A stretch of DNA of 13,309 nt from Bacteroidales bacterium (GCA_017964755.1 JAGCRI010000062.1:1-13309), one strand, 5' to 3'; counted from the stretch's first letter, positions 1 through 7,659 are shown. Notes: generated by a model not told the origin, from the sequence alone. Program-made: numbers and translations.

Positions 1-2960
1 ATGTCGGTTTCCAAAATGCACTCGCGCTGCAGTAAAGCACTATTGTCGGCGATTTTAATGTCTTGAAAATCAACAGTTTCTTGTAGTTCAGTGATGGCTT
101 CGGTCAGGATTTTCTGGTAAGTTTCAAAGCCTATCTCGTGAATGAAACCGCTCTGCTCTGCGCCGAGAATGTCGCCCGCGCCGCGAATGTCAAGGTCGCG
201 CATGGCTATTTGCAGCCCGCTGCCGATTTCAGAGTAGTCTTCGATAGCTTTCAGTCTTTTGCGCGCTTGGTCGTTGAGTTCCTCAAAAGAGCGTATGAGC
301 AGGTAGCAGAATGCCTTGCGGTTGTTTCTGCCCACGCGGCCGCGCAACTGGTGCAGCATATTCAGCGCGTAATTCTGAGCATCATTTATTATTATGGTGT
401 TGGCATTAGTGATGTCAAGCCCAGATTCCACGATTGTGGTGGAGACCAATACATCGTATCCGCCGTCAATGAAGTCGAGCATTGTCTTTTCAAGCACTTC
501 GCCGTCCATCTGACCGTGTCCGACAGCCACGCGCGCATCAGGGACAAGCCGCTTGACCATATCTGCTATGTCTTTGATATTCTGTATTTTATTATGGACG
601 ATGAAGACCTGTCCGCCACGGCTAAGTTCGTAGGAGACGGCATCGCGTATCAACTCTTCGTTGAAGACGTGGATTTCAGTCTGGATAGGGTAGCGGTTCG
701 GCGGCGGCGTGGCAATGACGGAGATGTCGCGCGCCCCCATAAGCGAGAATTGCAGCGTGCGCGGGATTGGTGTCGCCGACATTGTGAGCGTGTCAACATT
801 CGTCTTCAGTTCCCTCAGTTTCTCTTTCGCCCCGACTCCGAATTTCTGCTCTTCGTCTATAATCAACAATCCTAAATCCTTGAATTTCACATCTTTGCTT
901 AAAATGCGGTGTGTGCCGATTACAATGTCAGTTTGTCCTTCTTCCAATCTTTTCAGAGATTCCTTGATCTGTTTTGTGCTTTTGAAACGGTTGATGTAAT
1001 CCACTTTGCAGGGCATATTGTGAAGCCGCTCGTTGAAAGTGGTGAAGTGTTGGAGGGCGAGGACAGTTGTTGGCACCAGCACGGCAACCTGCTTGCTGTC
1101 GCACACCGCCTTGAAAGCGGCGCGTATGGCCACTTCAGTCTTCCCGAATCCCACATCGCCGCAGATAAGCCTGTCCATCGGGTGCTCCGACTCCATGTCG
1201 GCTTTCACCTCATTGGTGGTCTTCAGTTGGTCGGGGGTGTCTTCAAACATGAACGAGGCTTCCAATTCTGTTTGCAGATAGTTGTCTTCCGAGAAAGCGA
1301 ACCCTTTCTGTGTTTTCCGTTTGGCGTACAGTTTTATGAGGTCAACGGCCAACTCTTTGACGCGGCGTTTGGTGCGCTCCTTAACCTTGTCCCATGTGCC
1401 GGAGCCGAGCCGGTGCAGGGTGGGGGGCGTGCCGTCTTTGCCCACATATTTTGAAATCTTGTGCAGCGAGTGGATGCTGATGTATAGCAAATCGCCGTCT
1501 TTGTATGTCAGTTTTATGACCTCCTGCTCTTTTCCGTTGATGTCCATCTTCTGCAACCCCGAATAAATGCCGATTCCGTGGTCAACGTGAACCACATAGT
1601 CGCCCGGCTGGAGGTCGTAAATCTCTTTGATGGTGAACGCCTCGCTTTTCTTGTATTTGCTGCGGACATCGAAGCGGTAATATTTCTCAAATATCTGGTG
1701 GTCAGTGTAAACGCAGAGTTTTCCCGCTTCGTCCCTGAATCCTTCATAAAGTACAAAAGTACTCGGCTCATAGAGTTGCTCCAAGGTATAGTTCGTCTGG
1801 TTCTGCCAGTTGAATTTGCTCAAATTGTCGGTGAGAATGCGGTTCATTCGCTCAATCTGATGCTCATTCTCGCAGAGAAAAACAGTCTTGTAGCCCTTTT
1901 CATAGTTGTCAATCCATTCGTCGAAGAGCATATCCGTATTTTTTGAGAACGAGTTTTGCGGAGTTATTCCCAAATCTAATGTAAGAGCGTAATTTTCAAA
2001 TGTTTGCGAATTTATTTCAACTGTTTTGTAGTTGATGATGGATTTTAGAAATTGGGAGCCGTCAATGAAAAGTTGTTCCGGCGTGAACTGCTTGATTGTG
2101 GCGTTGTCGGCAGTCTCTTCGTACTCTTTGACTATCTTTTTATAGTTCGTCTCCAATTCGTTTTTGATTTGCGGAATGTTTTTCAGCCAGACGGTGGCGT
2201 TGTCGCCGATAAAGTCAAAGAAAGAGATGCGTTGTTCAACAATCTCAGTAGAACTCACTTTAGGTATAATTTGCAATGTATCAACCTCTTTTATAGAGAG
2301 TTGCGTGCTTGGGTCAAAGAATCTGATGGATGCGATGTCATCGCCGTCAAGTTCAAGGCGGTAAGGGTATTCTTCGGAGTAGGAGAAAATGTCGAAAATG
2401 CCGCCGCGCCACGCAAACTCACCCGGTTCGCACACAAAATCGACCTGCGTGTAGTTGAACTTGTAGAGGAAATCCAAAAGCGCATCGATGGAAAGTGCTT
2501 CACCGCAGCGCAACTTGTGGGAGTTGGTTTGCAGGTATTTTCGGGAAACGAGTTTTTCGGCAATGGCTTCGGGGTAGGTTACAATAATATAATTACCGGA
2601 TTGTGTAATGAACTTGTTTATGATTTCCGAGCGGAACTTGATGTTTGCGTTGTCGGTCTCGTCAATTTTATGGATGCGGCGGTAGGAGCAAGGGAAGTAA
2701 TGAACGGATTTTTCAGAGAGAGGTTTGTCAATGTCATCGAACAGTTTTTCGAGATCGTGATAGAAATAGAGAGCCTCTTCGCGTTCAGGGAAAACGAAAA
2801 TCTGATGGCTGCTAAGAGGGGAGGCGAGAAGAGCCTTCACCAAAAGCGGATACGAAGCACCAGCCAAACCGCTTAATCCGATTCGACCGCATGCACCGAG
2901 CGCTGAAAAGTTTTCTTTGATAGTTGGTAGAAGAGGTGAGGTGAAACCAATGCCGTTCAT
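1..2960 (-). CDS. mfd: Transcription-repair coupling factor Mfd (3' end outside window)
   Basis: Mfd is a DNA translocase that pushes stalled RNA polymerase off damaged template and recruits UvrA for nucleotide excision repair. Reading the minus strand from the ATG at 2960 gives an open frame of 986 codons that runs off the left edge. An N-terminal UvrB-homology module is recognisable, including EPGEFAWRGGIFD with WRGG at residues 184-187. A CarD-like RNA-polymerase-interacting domain follows at about 445-525 (PGDYVVHVDHGIGIYSG). The superfamily 2 motor has Walker A GDVGFGKT at 601-608, the DEEQ box at 702-705, SATPIPRTL, and a TRG-like HQLRGRVGR near 870. Bacteroidales homologues are about 1,100 residues, so only the C-terminal autoinhibitory region should be missing. 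The start sits about 20 bases below a TATCTTTG box and has no Shine-Dalgarno, as is usual in this phylum. The frame is intact throughout. Identification is very secure. Confidence 0.97.
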   Translation of the reverse strand, partial: MNGIGFTSPLLPTIKENFSALGACGRIGLSGLAGASYPLLVKALLASPLSSHQIFVFPEREEALYFYHDLEKLFDDIDKPLSEKSVHYFPCSYRRIHKIDETDNANIKFRSEIINKFITQSGNYIIVTYPEAIAEKLVSRKYLQTNSHKLRCGEALSIDALLDFLYKFNYTQVDFVCEPGEFAWRGGIFDIFSYSEEYPYRLELDGDDIASIRFFDPSTQLSIKEVDTLQIIPKVSSTEIVEQRISFFDFIGDNATVWLKNIPQIKNELETNYKKIVKEYEETADNATIKQFTPEQLFIDGSQFLKSIINYKTVEINSQTFENYALTLDLGITPQNSFSKNTDMLFDEWIDNYEKGYKTVFLCENEHQIERMNRILTDNLSKFNWQNQTNYTLEQLYEPSTFVLYEGFRDEAGKLCVYTDHQIFEKYYRFDVRSKYKKSEAFTIKEIYDLQPGDYVVHVDHGIGIYSGLQKMDINGKEQEVIKLTYKDGDLLYISIHSLHKISKYVGKDGTPPTLHRLGSGTWDKVKERTKRRVKELAVDLIKLYAKRKTQKGFAFSEDNYLQTELEASFMFEDTPDQLKTTNEVKADMESEHPMDRLICGDVGFGKTEVAIRAAFKAVCDSKQVAVLVPTTVLALQHFTTFNERLHNMPCKVDYINRFKSTKQIKESLKRLEEGQTDIVIGTHRILSKDVKFKDLGLLIIDEEQKFGVGAKEKLRELKTNVDTLTMSATPIPRTLQFSLMGARDISVIATPPPNRYPIQTEIHVFNEELIRDAVSYELSRGGQVFIVHNKIQNIKDIADMVKRLVPDARVAVGHGQMDGEVLEKTMLDFIDGGYDVLVSTTIVESGLDITNANTIIINDAQNYALNMLHQLRGRVGRNNRKAFCYLLIRSFEELNDQARKRLKAIEDYSEIGSGLQIAMRDLDIRGAGDILGAEQSGFIHEIGFETYQKILTEAITELQETVDFQDIKIADNSALLQRECILETD

Positions 2961-2981
2961 ACAGATATGATTTTTGCGTTG

Positions 2982-2989
2982 CAAAGATA
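2982..2989 (-). promoter_or_regulatory. Putative -7 promoter box of mfd
   Basis: On the minus strand the sequence reads TATCTTTG followed by C. This fits the Bacteroidota -7 consensus TAnnTTTG and lies 21 bases upstream of the mfd ATG, implying a very short leader. No convincing TTG -33 box was found at the expected distance. The box suggests mfd can be transcribed separately from the ATPase gene 110 bases upstream. Confidence 0.5.
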
Positions 2990-3070
2990 AGATTTTTGGT
3001 GTGACGTAGAGATTCACCAAGTTATTATTTTGAAATGTCCCTTTGCCGAACTACAGTAAATGAATACGTC

Positions 3071-4201
3071 TTAATGCAGCCATTCCAAATAATTGTCTGG
3101 GGTGATGACAACAGTTTCTTTTATGTCATATGTCTCTAAAAATGCTTTGGGGAAACGGACTTTCGCTTTCTTGGGATTCCATTTCATTTCAAAGGCGGTC
3201 ATTTTGCCGTCGCACTCTTCTATATAATCAATCTCCTGCTGGGTGTTGGTGCGCCAAAAATAGGTATTGCAATAGTGACGGCTGTAATGATTGAACTTCT
3301 TCCGCTCCGAAATGAAAAAGTTTTCCCACAACGCACCCATATCATTGCGCATATCAATGGGTGTAAACTGCTGAATGACAGCATTTCGTACGCCATTATC
3401 GTAAAAATAAACCTTTTTGGCACGTTTCAGCTCATTCCTCAGGTTGCGGCTTAATCCGTTGAGCCTAAAGATGATATAGCATTTCTCAAGCAAGTCAATA
3501 TATTTTTCCACCGTTTTGTTGTCAGTGCCAACCGTTTGCGCCAATTCATTATACGAGACCTCCGAACCAACCTGATAGGCCAACGCCCTCAACAATTTGT
3601 CAAGAATGTCAGGCTTTCGCATAGAATCCGTAGAAAGGATATCTTTATATAAATAGCTGTCAGCAAGAGTAGTAAGTAAGTCGTGTGCATCGCTGGAATG
3701 GGTAAGAATATCCGGATATGAACCATATATAAGCCGGTGCTCAAACAGTCTTATCACATCTAAATAGCCTTCAGTCCGCCAAATCTCATTTGTTGAAATG
3801 GGAAACATTTGATACTCGAATTTTCTACCTGTCAGAGGCTCATTGAGGCGGTTACGGAGTTCAAAAGCCGACGAGCCTGTGGCAACAATCTGAATGTCTT
3901 TAATGTTATCAACCATCAACTTGAGTGTCAATCCAATGTTATCCACCCTTTGGGCTTCATCAATAACGATAAATTTGTGATTTCCGACCAAAGCTTGTAT
4001 TTCCCTCATATTCCGGTTGGTAAGCAAGGATACGTTTTGTGGCTCATCGCAATTCAGAAACAAAATATCATCGGCATTTTGGTCTTGCATAAGGGTTTTA
4101 AGCAATGTGGTTTTACCTACCTGACGAGAGCCAAGTAGCAGAATCACTTTCCCCTTAAAAAAATGTTCCTTAATTAACGGCAATAAATCACGGTTGTACA
4201 T
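3071..4201 (-). CDS. AAA-family ATPase with DUF4143 C-terminal domain
   Basis: This 376-residue protein belongs to the AAA_14/DUF4143 ATPases, common in Bacteroidota, with no settled cellular role; some occur near defence or toxin-antitoxin loci. Walker A is GSRQVGKT at 24-31 and Walker B is FIVIDEAQ at 77-84, followed by a sensor-like ATGSS at 108-112. A winged-helix-like stretch lies around 214-245 (SYNELAQTVGTDNKTVEKYI). The C-terminus carries QQEIDYIEE and AFEMKW, with E323, D325, E338 and K340 spaced like the degenerate PD-(D/E)XK nuclease fold of DUF4143. Length is slightly below the 380-400 usual for the family, and no domain is missing. The ATG at 4201 begins directly with the family's N-terminal helix. 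It is a single-gene unit ahead of mfd, with palindromic repeats behind its promoter. Family assignment is firm; function is open. Confidence 0.9.
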   Translation of the reverse strand: MYNRDLLPLIKEHFFKGKVILLLGSRQVGKTTLLKTLMQDQNADDILFLNCDEPQNVSLLTNRNMREIQALVGNHKFIVIDEAQRVDNIGLTLKLMVDNIKDIQIVATGSSAFELRNRLNEPLTGRKFEYQMFPISTNEIWRTEGYLDVIRLFEHRLIYGSYPDILTHSSDAHDLLTTLADSYLYKDILSTDSMRKPDILDKLLRALAYQVGSEVSYNELAQTVGTDNKTVEKYIDLLEKCYIIFRLNGLSRNLRNELKRAKKVYFYDNGVRNAVIQQFTPIDMRNDMGALWENFFISERKKFNHYSRHYCNTYFWRTNTQQEIDYIEECDGKMTAFEMKWNPKKAKVRFPKAFLETYDIKETVVITPDNYLEWLH

Positions 4202-4224
4202 TTTGTTATTGTTTTTTACGGCTG

Positions 4225-4232
4225 CAAATATA
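4225..4232 (-). promoter_or_regulatory. Putative -7 promoter box of the DUF4143 ATPase gene
   Basis: The minus strand reads TATATTTG followed by C, a full match to TAnnTTTG, 24 bases upstream of the ATPase ATG. No clear TTG -33 element precedes it; that region is a run of A and T. The palindromic repeats begin 28 bases further upstream, so they would sit just behind the promoter rather than over it. Confidence 0.5.
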
Positions 4233-4248
4233 TAGAAAAAATCAGAAT

Positions 4249-4333
4249 AATATAATTTTTGGGATTATAATCCTAAAAAAAAGCCTATTATTGGGATTAC
4301 AATCCTAAAAATCAATATAATTTTTGGGATTAC
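4249..4333. repeat. Three phased GGGATTAtAATCC-type palindromic units
   Basis: Unit 1 (4261-4278) contains the perfect palindrome GGATTATAATCC. Unit 2 (4293-4310) has GGATTACAATCC, one change from perfect, and both are followed by TAAAA. Unit 3 (4326-4333) keeps only the left half, GGGATTAC. The units start 32 and 33 bases apart, close to three helical turns. A 19-base direct repeat, AATATAATTTTTGGGATTA, is present at 4249-4267 and again at 4314-4332. The array sits immediately upstream of the ATPase promoter. A cluster of dimeric-regulator binding sites is the simplest reading; remnants of a repeat family are the alternative. Confidence 0.6.
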
Positions 4334-4346
4334 GGCATTTGATTTC

Positions 4347-4545
4347 TTACAACTTGAGTATTTCTTCATCCGTAATATTCCGATAATAATTTTTATGCGG
4401 AAAATAAAGCAAAATTATTAGTAAACATCGCACTTTCGGCTATAAAATGCTCACGGTTTTCCTATTTAATTTGATAATATTCGTAATCTTTTCCACGCAA
4501 CACCGGGTAAGGGCTCACATTTTGCGTTGAGTTTACAAATGAAAA
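4347..4545 (-). pseudogene. Possible degraded gene fragment, family unknown
   Basis: Reading the minus strand from 4545, one frame gives a protein-like stretch including SPYPVLRGKDYEYYQIK. It then meets a TAG, and continues in the same frame with ENREHFIAESAMFTNNFALF. After a one-base frame change it reads PHKNYYRNITDEEILKL and ends at a TAA at 4347-4349. The composition is less random than the AT-rich surroundings, and the pieces join end to end. There is no start codon of note and I do not recognise the family. It could be the tail of a gene lost by deletion, or chance. Confidence 0.3.
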
Positions 4546-5004
4546 TTATTCACAAATAGAAACATAAAACAAAGGTAAATTTAATTACAAATGTAAAACT
4601 ATGAATTGAAACGGATAATACTTTTGTAATATAATTCCAAATGTAATGAATAGTGTCGATTTCAAAAATATATACCTACTGCAGAATAATATAAATTAAT
4701 GCTTTAAGTTGTCAGTATGGATTTATATATAATTAAATTACTGATTTCCATAATATTATATTGTTATATTATATAGATACTTCAAATATTATGACTAAGT
4801 TTATTAACAACTGTGTATAATTTTCAAACTAATATTTAATTCATTGATTTTAAGTTATTTAATATTGATAATATAAAGTATTTAGTTGAAAAGTTATCAA
4901 CAATTATAAAAAACAGATACATTTGACTAATTTTGCAGACGAAACAATTGGCATAGTTTAAATGTAAATTTTTATTGTCGGATTGTTGTAATTTACAAAT
5001 GTTA
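4533..5004. promoter_or_regulatory. Dispersed TTACAAATG(TAA) motif copies upstream of the HTH gene
   Basis: Four copies lie in the same orientation: TTACAAATG at 4533-4541, TTACAAATGTAA at 4585-4596, TTCCAAATGTAA at 4635-4646 and TTACAAATGTTA at 4993-5004. The complete form is an inverted repeat of TTACA around two bases. The last copy lies 25 bases before the HTH start codon, where an autoregulatory operator would be expected. In AT-rich DNA some recurrence is expected by chance, so the assignment is tentative. Confidence 0.35.
4928..4935 (+). promoter_or_regulatory. Putative -7 promoter box of the HTH gene
   Basis: TAATTTTG followed by CAG matches TAnnTTTG(C) and lies 94 bases before the HTH start codon. 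The leader would contain the TTACAAATGTTA motif at 4993-5004. No good TTG box is present about 20 bases upstream, so the assignment rests on the -7 element alone. Confidence 0.4.
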
Positions 5005-5029
5005 TGATAAAGAAATAAAATTTTGAGAA

Positions 5030-5602
5030 ATGGTTGACAGAATTAAACAAGTGATGGATTATGAGGGTTTGACGCCGGCAGTGTTTGCTGAAACAATAGG
5101 AATAAACCGGTCAAATCTTACACATATATTCTCGGGGCGTAACCAGCCAAGTCTTGACCTTGCAAAAAAAATACTGACCGCCTTCCCTGAGATAAAGACA
5201 GAATGGCTTATCATGGGTATGGGTGAAATGTTGGATTCTCCTGAAAACAAAGTGGAATCAGCTAAGCCCGCCGCTCGTTTTGTCCAGACCGACCTCTTTG
5301 CTGGTGAAGTGTCCGATACTCCTATTCAGCCTGTTGCGCCTCAAACGATCCCGGAAAACCAAAGTCCTGCATCTGAAAATCTTCAATCCGAAAAAAATGT
5401 CCAGGATCCCAAAAACATTAAGGATAATGTTGAAACTCAAAAATCAATACCTTCGAGGCGCATAACACGAAATGTGGCGAATATTCCGACCGAGAACCCG
5501 AAACGGCAGCAAAAAAACAATTCTCAGGAGGTTAAAACCGTTCAAAAAATCGTATTCTTCTACAGCGACAATACTTTTGAGACTTTTTACCCACAACATT
5601 GA
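5030..5602 (+). CDS. XRE-type helix-turn-helix protein with disordered linker
   Basis: This is a predicted DNA-binding protein of 190 residues. Residues 1-65 form an XRE/CI-repressor-like HTH: a helix at 14-23 (PAVFAETIGI), then the recognition-helix region INRSNLTHIFSGRNQPS, then a helix over 42-53 and a short TEWLIMGMGEML tail typical of Bacteroidota members. Residues 70-165 are rich in P, N, Q, K and S and look disordered. The last 20 residues form a compact, probably conserved end, KIVFFYSDNTFETFYP. No peptidase or ligand-binding domain is present, so this is not a LexA/CI protease-type repressor. It is transcribed alone ahead of the chromate-transporter pair, which has its own promoter. 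Its target is unknown; autoregulation through upstream TTACAAATG motifs is possible. Confidence 0.85.
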   Translation: MVDRIKQVMDYEGLTPAVFAETIGINRSNLTHIFSGRNQPSLDLAKKILTAFPEIKTEWLIMGMGEMLDSPENKVESAKPAARFVQTDLFAGEVSDTPIQPVAPQTIPENQSPASENLQSEKNVQDPKNIKDNVETQKSIPSRRITRNVANIPTENPKRQQKNNSQEVKTVQKIVFFYSDNTFETFYPQH

Positions 5603-5612
5603 TTTTGTTGCA

Positions 5613-5650
5613 TTTGTTGAATTATTGTGAGATTTTAAGTTGTACATTTG
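5613..5650 (+). promoter_or_regulatory. Putative promoter of the chromate-transporter operon
   Basis: TACATTTG at 5643-5650, followed by C, fits the TAnnTTTG(C) -7 consensus. A TTTGTTG cluster at 5613-5619 supplies a possible -33 element at slightly long spacing. Transcription would begin just past the TTG at 5648, so translation should start at the ATG at 5672 with a leader of roughly 15 bases. Confidence 0.55.
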
Positions 5651-5671
5651 CAGTCGCAAAATAATTTGTAC

Positions 5672-6220
5672 ATGCCGACTCTGTTTTCACTTTTTTCGTC
5701 ATTTGCGCTGATAGGCACTTTCACTATCGGCGGCGGCTATGCTATGATTCCGTTGATGGAAAAGGAGTTGGTTGACAAGCACTTGTGGCTGACCAAGGAG
5801 GAGTTTTTGGATGTGATGGCGTTGTCGCAGGCCATGCCCGGTGTTTTCGCCGTCAATATGGCGTCAAGCGTTGGCTACAGGCTGCGCGGCATTGCAGGCG
5901 CCGTGGCGGCGGTCATCGGAAATATACTCGCACCTATCGCAATCATAATTTTGCTTGCCGCTTTTTTCCATTATTTTAAAGACAATCAGATAGTTGAGGC
6001 AGTTTTCAAAGGCATTCGTCCGGCTGTTGTCGCGCTGATTGCCGCTCCGGTCTTCAATATGGCTAAAAGTGCCAAAGTGTCGTGGCAGAATTTTTGGATT
6101 CCGATTGTTGCGGCTTTGATGATTTGGCTGTTGGGCGTGTCGCCTGTGCTAATAATCTTATGCGCTGTAATAGGCGGATTATCATATAGTTACATTAAGA
6201 GAAGGAGGGCAGGGGCATGA
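5672..6220 (+). CDS. Chromate transporter ChrA family, first half-size subunit
   Basis: This 182-residue membrane protein is one partner of a short-chain CHR (Chromate_transp) pair; characterised pairs export chromate jointly, while many family members have unproven substrates. Near the N-terminus lie GTFTIGGGYAMIPLM and ALSQAMPGVFAVNMAS, the two signature blocks of the family. Five or so hydrophobic segments follow, for example around PIAIIILLAAFFHYF. The frame extends upstream to a TTG at 5648, but that codon overlaps the -7 promoter box, so I chose the ATG at 5672. The stop overlaps the start of the second subunit gene by four bases (ATGA), implying translational coupling and equal production of both halves. 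No metal-responsive regulator of chromate type is adjacent; the XRE-type gene upstream is only a neighbour. Confidence 0.92.
   Translation: MPTLFSLFSSFALIGTFTIGGGYAMIPLMEKELVDKHLWLTKEEFLDVMALSQAMPGVFAVNMASSVGYRLRGIAGAVAAVIGNILAPIAIIILLAAFFHYFKDNQIVEAVFKGIRPAVVALIAAPVFNMAKSAKVSWQNFWIPIVAALMIWLLGVSPVLIILCAVIGGLSYSYIKRRRAGA
6201..6209 (+). promoter_or_regulatory. Shine-Dalgarno-like purine run before the second ChrA gene
   Basis: GAAGGAGGG, within a longer purine-rich stretch ending at 6215, lies about 8 bases before the ATG at 6217 and inside the last codons of the first subunit gene. Most other starts in the window lack such a sequence, so it may support reinitiation at the ATGA overlap. Confidence 0.45.
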
Positions 6221-6789
6221 TTTTCTGGCGCATTTTCTCTGTCTTCTGCAAAATCGGGATTTTCAATTTCGGGGGCGGCTATGCCATGATTGCGCTTATC
6301 CAGCATGAGGTTGTTGAAAATTACGGCTGGCTTACTTCTACAGAATTTACTGATGTGGTCGCCATCAGCCAGATGACACCGGGACCGATAGGCATAAATG
6401 TCGCGACTTACGCAGGATACACCGCTGTGGTAAATGCCGGCTATGCCCCGTGGCTGGGCGTGTTTGGCGCGTTTCTGGCTTCGTTTGCCGTGATACTCCT
6501 GCCGGTAGTCGCAATGCTGCTTGTCTGCCGTTTTTTGCTCAAACATAAGGACAGCACTTACGTCAAGGATATTTTCACTGTGCTGCGTTTGGCAATAATC
6601 GGTGTGATTGCCGCCGCTGCCATGCTGCTCGTCACACCTGACAATTTTGGATTGCCCGCATTGTCACTGCACTTTATTGCAAGTATAATAATCTTTGTAT
6701 CAGTGTTTTTCAGTTCATATAAATATAAAACAAATCCTATCTTGCTGATAATTGCAAGCGGGATTGCAGGCTTGATTCTCTATTTATAA
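6217..6789 (+). CDS. Chromate transporter ChrA family, second half-size subunit
   Basis: This is a 190-residue integral membrane protein homologous to the preceding one, and the presumed antiparallel partner in the transporter. It repeats the signature blocks as FNFGGGYAMIALIQHEVVE and AISQMTPGPIGINVATYAG, where the PGPIGIN variant is typical of the second partner. Hydrophobic helices follow around WLGVFGAFLASFAVILLPVV, LRLAIIGVIAAAAMLLV and the C-terminal segment ending IIASGIAGLILYL. Length is normal for a half-size CHR protein. The start codon overlaps the upstream stop (ATGA). No transcription terminator hairpin follows; the next gene begins 77 bases downstream. Confidence 0.93.
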   Translation: MIFWRIFSVFCKIGIFNFGGGYAMIALIQHEVVENYGWLTSTEFTDVVAISQMTPGPIGINVATYAGYTAVVNAGYAPWLGVFGAFLASFAVILLPVVAMLLVCRFLLKHKDSTYVKDIFTVLRLAIIGVIAAAAMLLVTPDNFGLPALSLHFIASIIIFVSVFFSSYKYKTNPILLIIASGIAGLILYL

Positions 6790-6866
6790 TTTTTTTACGT
6801 CAGTTTACAATTTTTAAAATATAACATCGTTTTCAAAATAATATTAACCAAAAAAATTTTCAGATT

Positions 6867-7610
6867 ATGTCAAACAATGCAAAAATTGTCATCAGTACTA
6901 TTATTGGTATCTGTTTCATTTTAGGGGCTGTAGCTCTTGGTGTATCTTTCTATAAGGCAAAAGGTCCGCAGAAAACAATTTCAGTGGTAGGTCTTGCCGA
7001 ACGCGACTTCAATTCAGATCTCATAGTTCTGGATTTCAGTTATAGTACCCAGAATATGGATATGAAAACAGCATACGAGGAGTTGAAAAAGCAGAATGAG
7101 ATTGTGAAGGCTTTCCTGACAAAGAAGGGCATTCCAGAGGCTGATGTAACCTTTAAAGCCATTAATAATGATAAGGATTACGAGTATAATTACAATTATC
7201 AGACAGGTGTGAGTAACAAAACATTCAGAGGGTATATTTTTTCACAGAGTGTCCGTATTTCCTCCAAGCAGGTTGAGCTTGTAGAGGCTCTCTACCAGAG
7301 TTTGGTTGAATTGATAGATGAGGGTGTTAATGTTGACGCATATTCTCCGGACTACTATTACACAAAATTGGGCGACCTTAAAATGGAAATGCTTGCGAAA
7401 GCGACAGAAGATGCTCATTCTCGCGCACAAATCATAGCCGAAAATGCAGGTGCGACTCTTGGTGGCTTGAAAGTTGCCAACACTGGAGTTTTCCAGATAA
7501 CAGCACCAAATTCAAGCGATGAGGATTATACTTGGGGTGGTGTATTTAACACATCATCAAAGGCAAAACGTGCAAGTGTGAATATGCGCTTAACATATTA
7601 TGTCAAATAA
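6867..7610 (+). CDS. SIMPL (DUF541) domain protein, membrane anchored
   Basis: This 247-residue protein has an uncleaved-looking N-terminal membrane segment at about 7-29 (IVISTIIGICFILGAVALG), followed by the SIMPL/DUF541 fold found in YggE and related periplasmic proteins. Family features include SVVGLAERDFNSDL at the start of the domain, the helix AYEELKKQNEIVKAFLTKKG, and a late DAHSRAQIIAENAGATLGGL segment. The C-terminus ends in a beta strand, ASVNMRLTYYVK. The biochemical role is not established; YggE has been linked to oxidative stress tolerance. It probably faces the periplasm. No TAnnTTTG box was found in the 77 bases upstream, so read-through from the transporter operon is possible. 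The ATG follows an A-rich leader without a Shine-Dalgarno. Confidence 0.87.
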   Translation: MSNNAKIVISTIIGICFILGAVALGVSFYKAKGPQKTISVVGLAERDFNSDLIVLDFSYSTQNMDMKTAYEELKKQNEIVKAFLTKKGIPEADVTFKAINNDKDYEYNYNYQTGVSNKTFRGYIFSQSVRISSKQVELVEALYQSLVELIDEGVNVDAYSPDYYYTKLGDLKMEMLAKATEDAHSRAQIIAENAGATLGGLKVANTGVFQITAPNSSDEDYTWGGVFNTSSKAKRASVNMRLTYYVK

Positions 7611-7659
7611 TAGGGGAGAATTTGGGTAAATTTAAAATAAAAAATTCATTTTTTGCGTG

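Larger units (their letters stand above)
4202..5029. other. 828-base AT-rich intergenic region
   Basis: This divergent gap lies between the minus-strand ATPase gene and the plus-strand HTH gene. Its left part holds the ATPase promoter, the phased palindromes and a possible gene remnant; its right part holds the TTACAAATG-type motifs and the HTH promoter. The stretch from about 4600 to 4925 is very AT-rich with frequent stops in all frames, and I see no gene there. Single sequences resembling DnaA boxes occur (4546-4554, 4812-4820, 4894-4902), which is not surprising in DNA of this composition. No tRNA or hairpin-plus-U-run terminator was found. Confidence 0.7.

Noticed and set aside
138..2876. 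Several plus-strand open frames of 180-274 codons opposite mfd.
   Set aside because: They are antisense to an intact, well-conserved mfd reading frame and show no recognisable motifs; they are by-products of its codon use.
4741..4790. Imperfect AT-only inverted repeat (TAATATTATATTGTTATATTATAT).
   Set aside because: Inverted repeats of A and T arise readily in DNA of this composition; there is no gene-proximal position or U-run to make it a terminator or operator.
4546..4902. Possible chromosomal replication origin: AT-rich DNA with DnaA-box-like TTATTCACA, TTATACACA (minus) and TTATCAACA, between divergent genes.
   Set aside because: Only two boxes fit TTATnCACA, scattered over 270 bases in DNA where such matches are cheap. 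The plus strand appears richer in G than C on both sides in the lines I sampled, so there is no sign of a skew switch, and no replication gene is adjacent.
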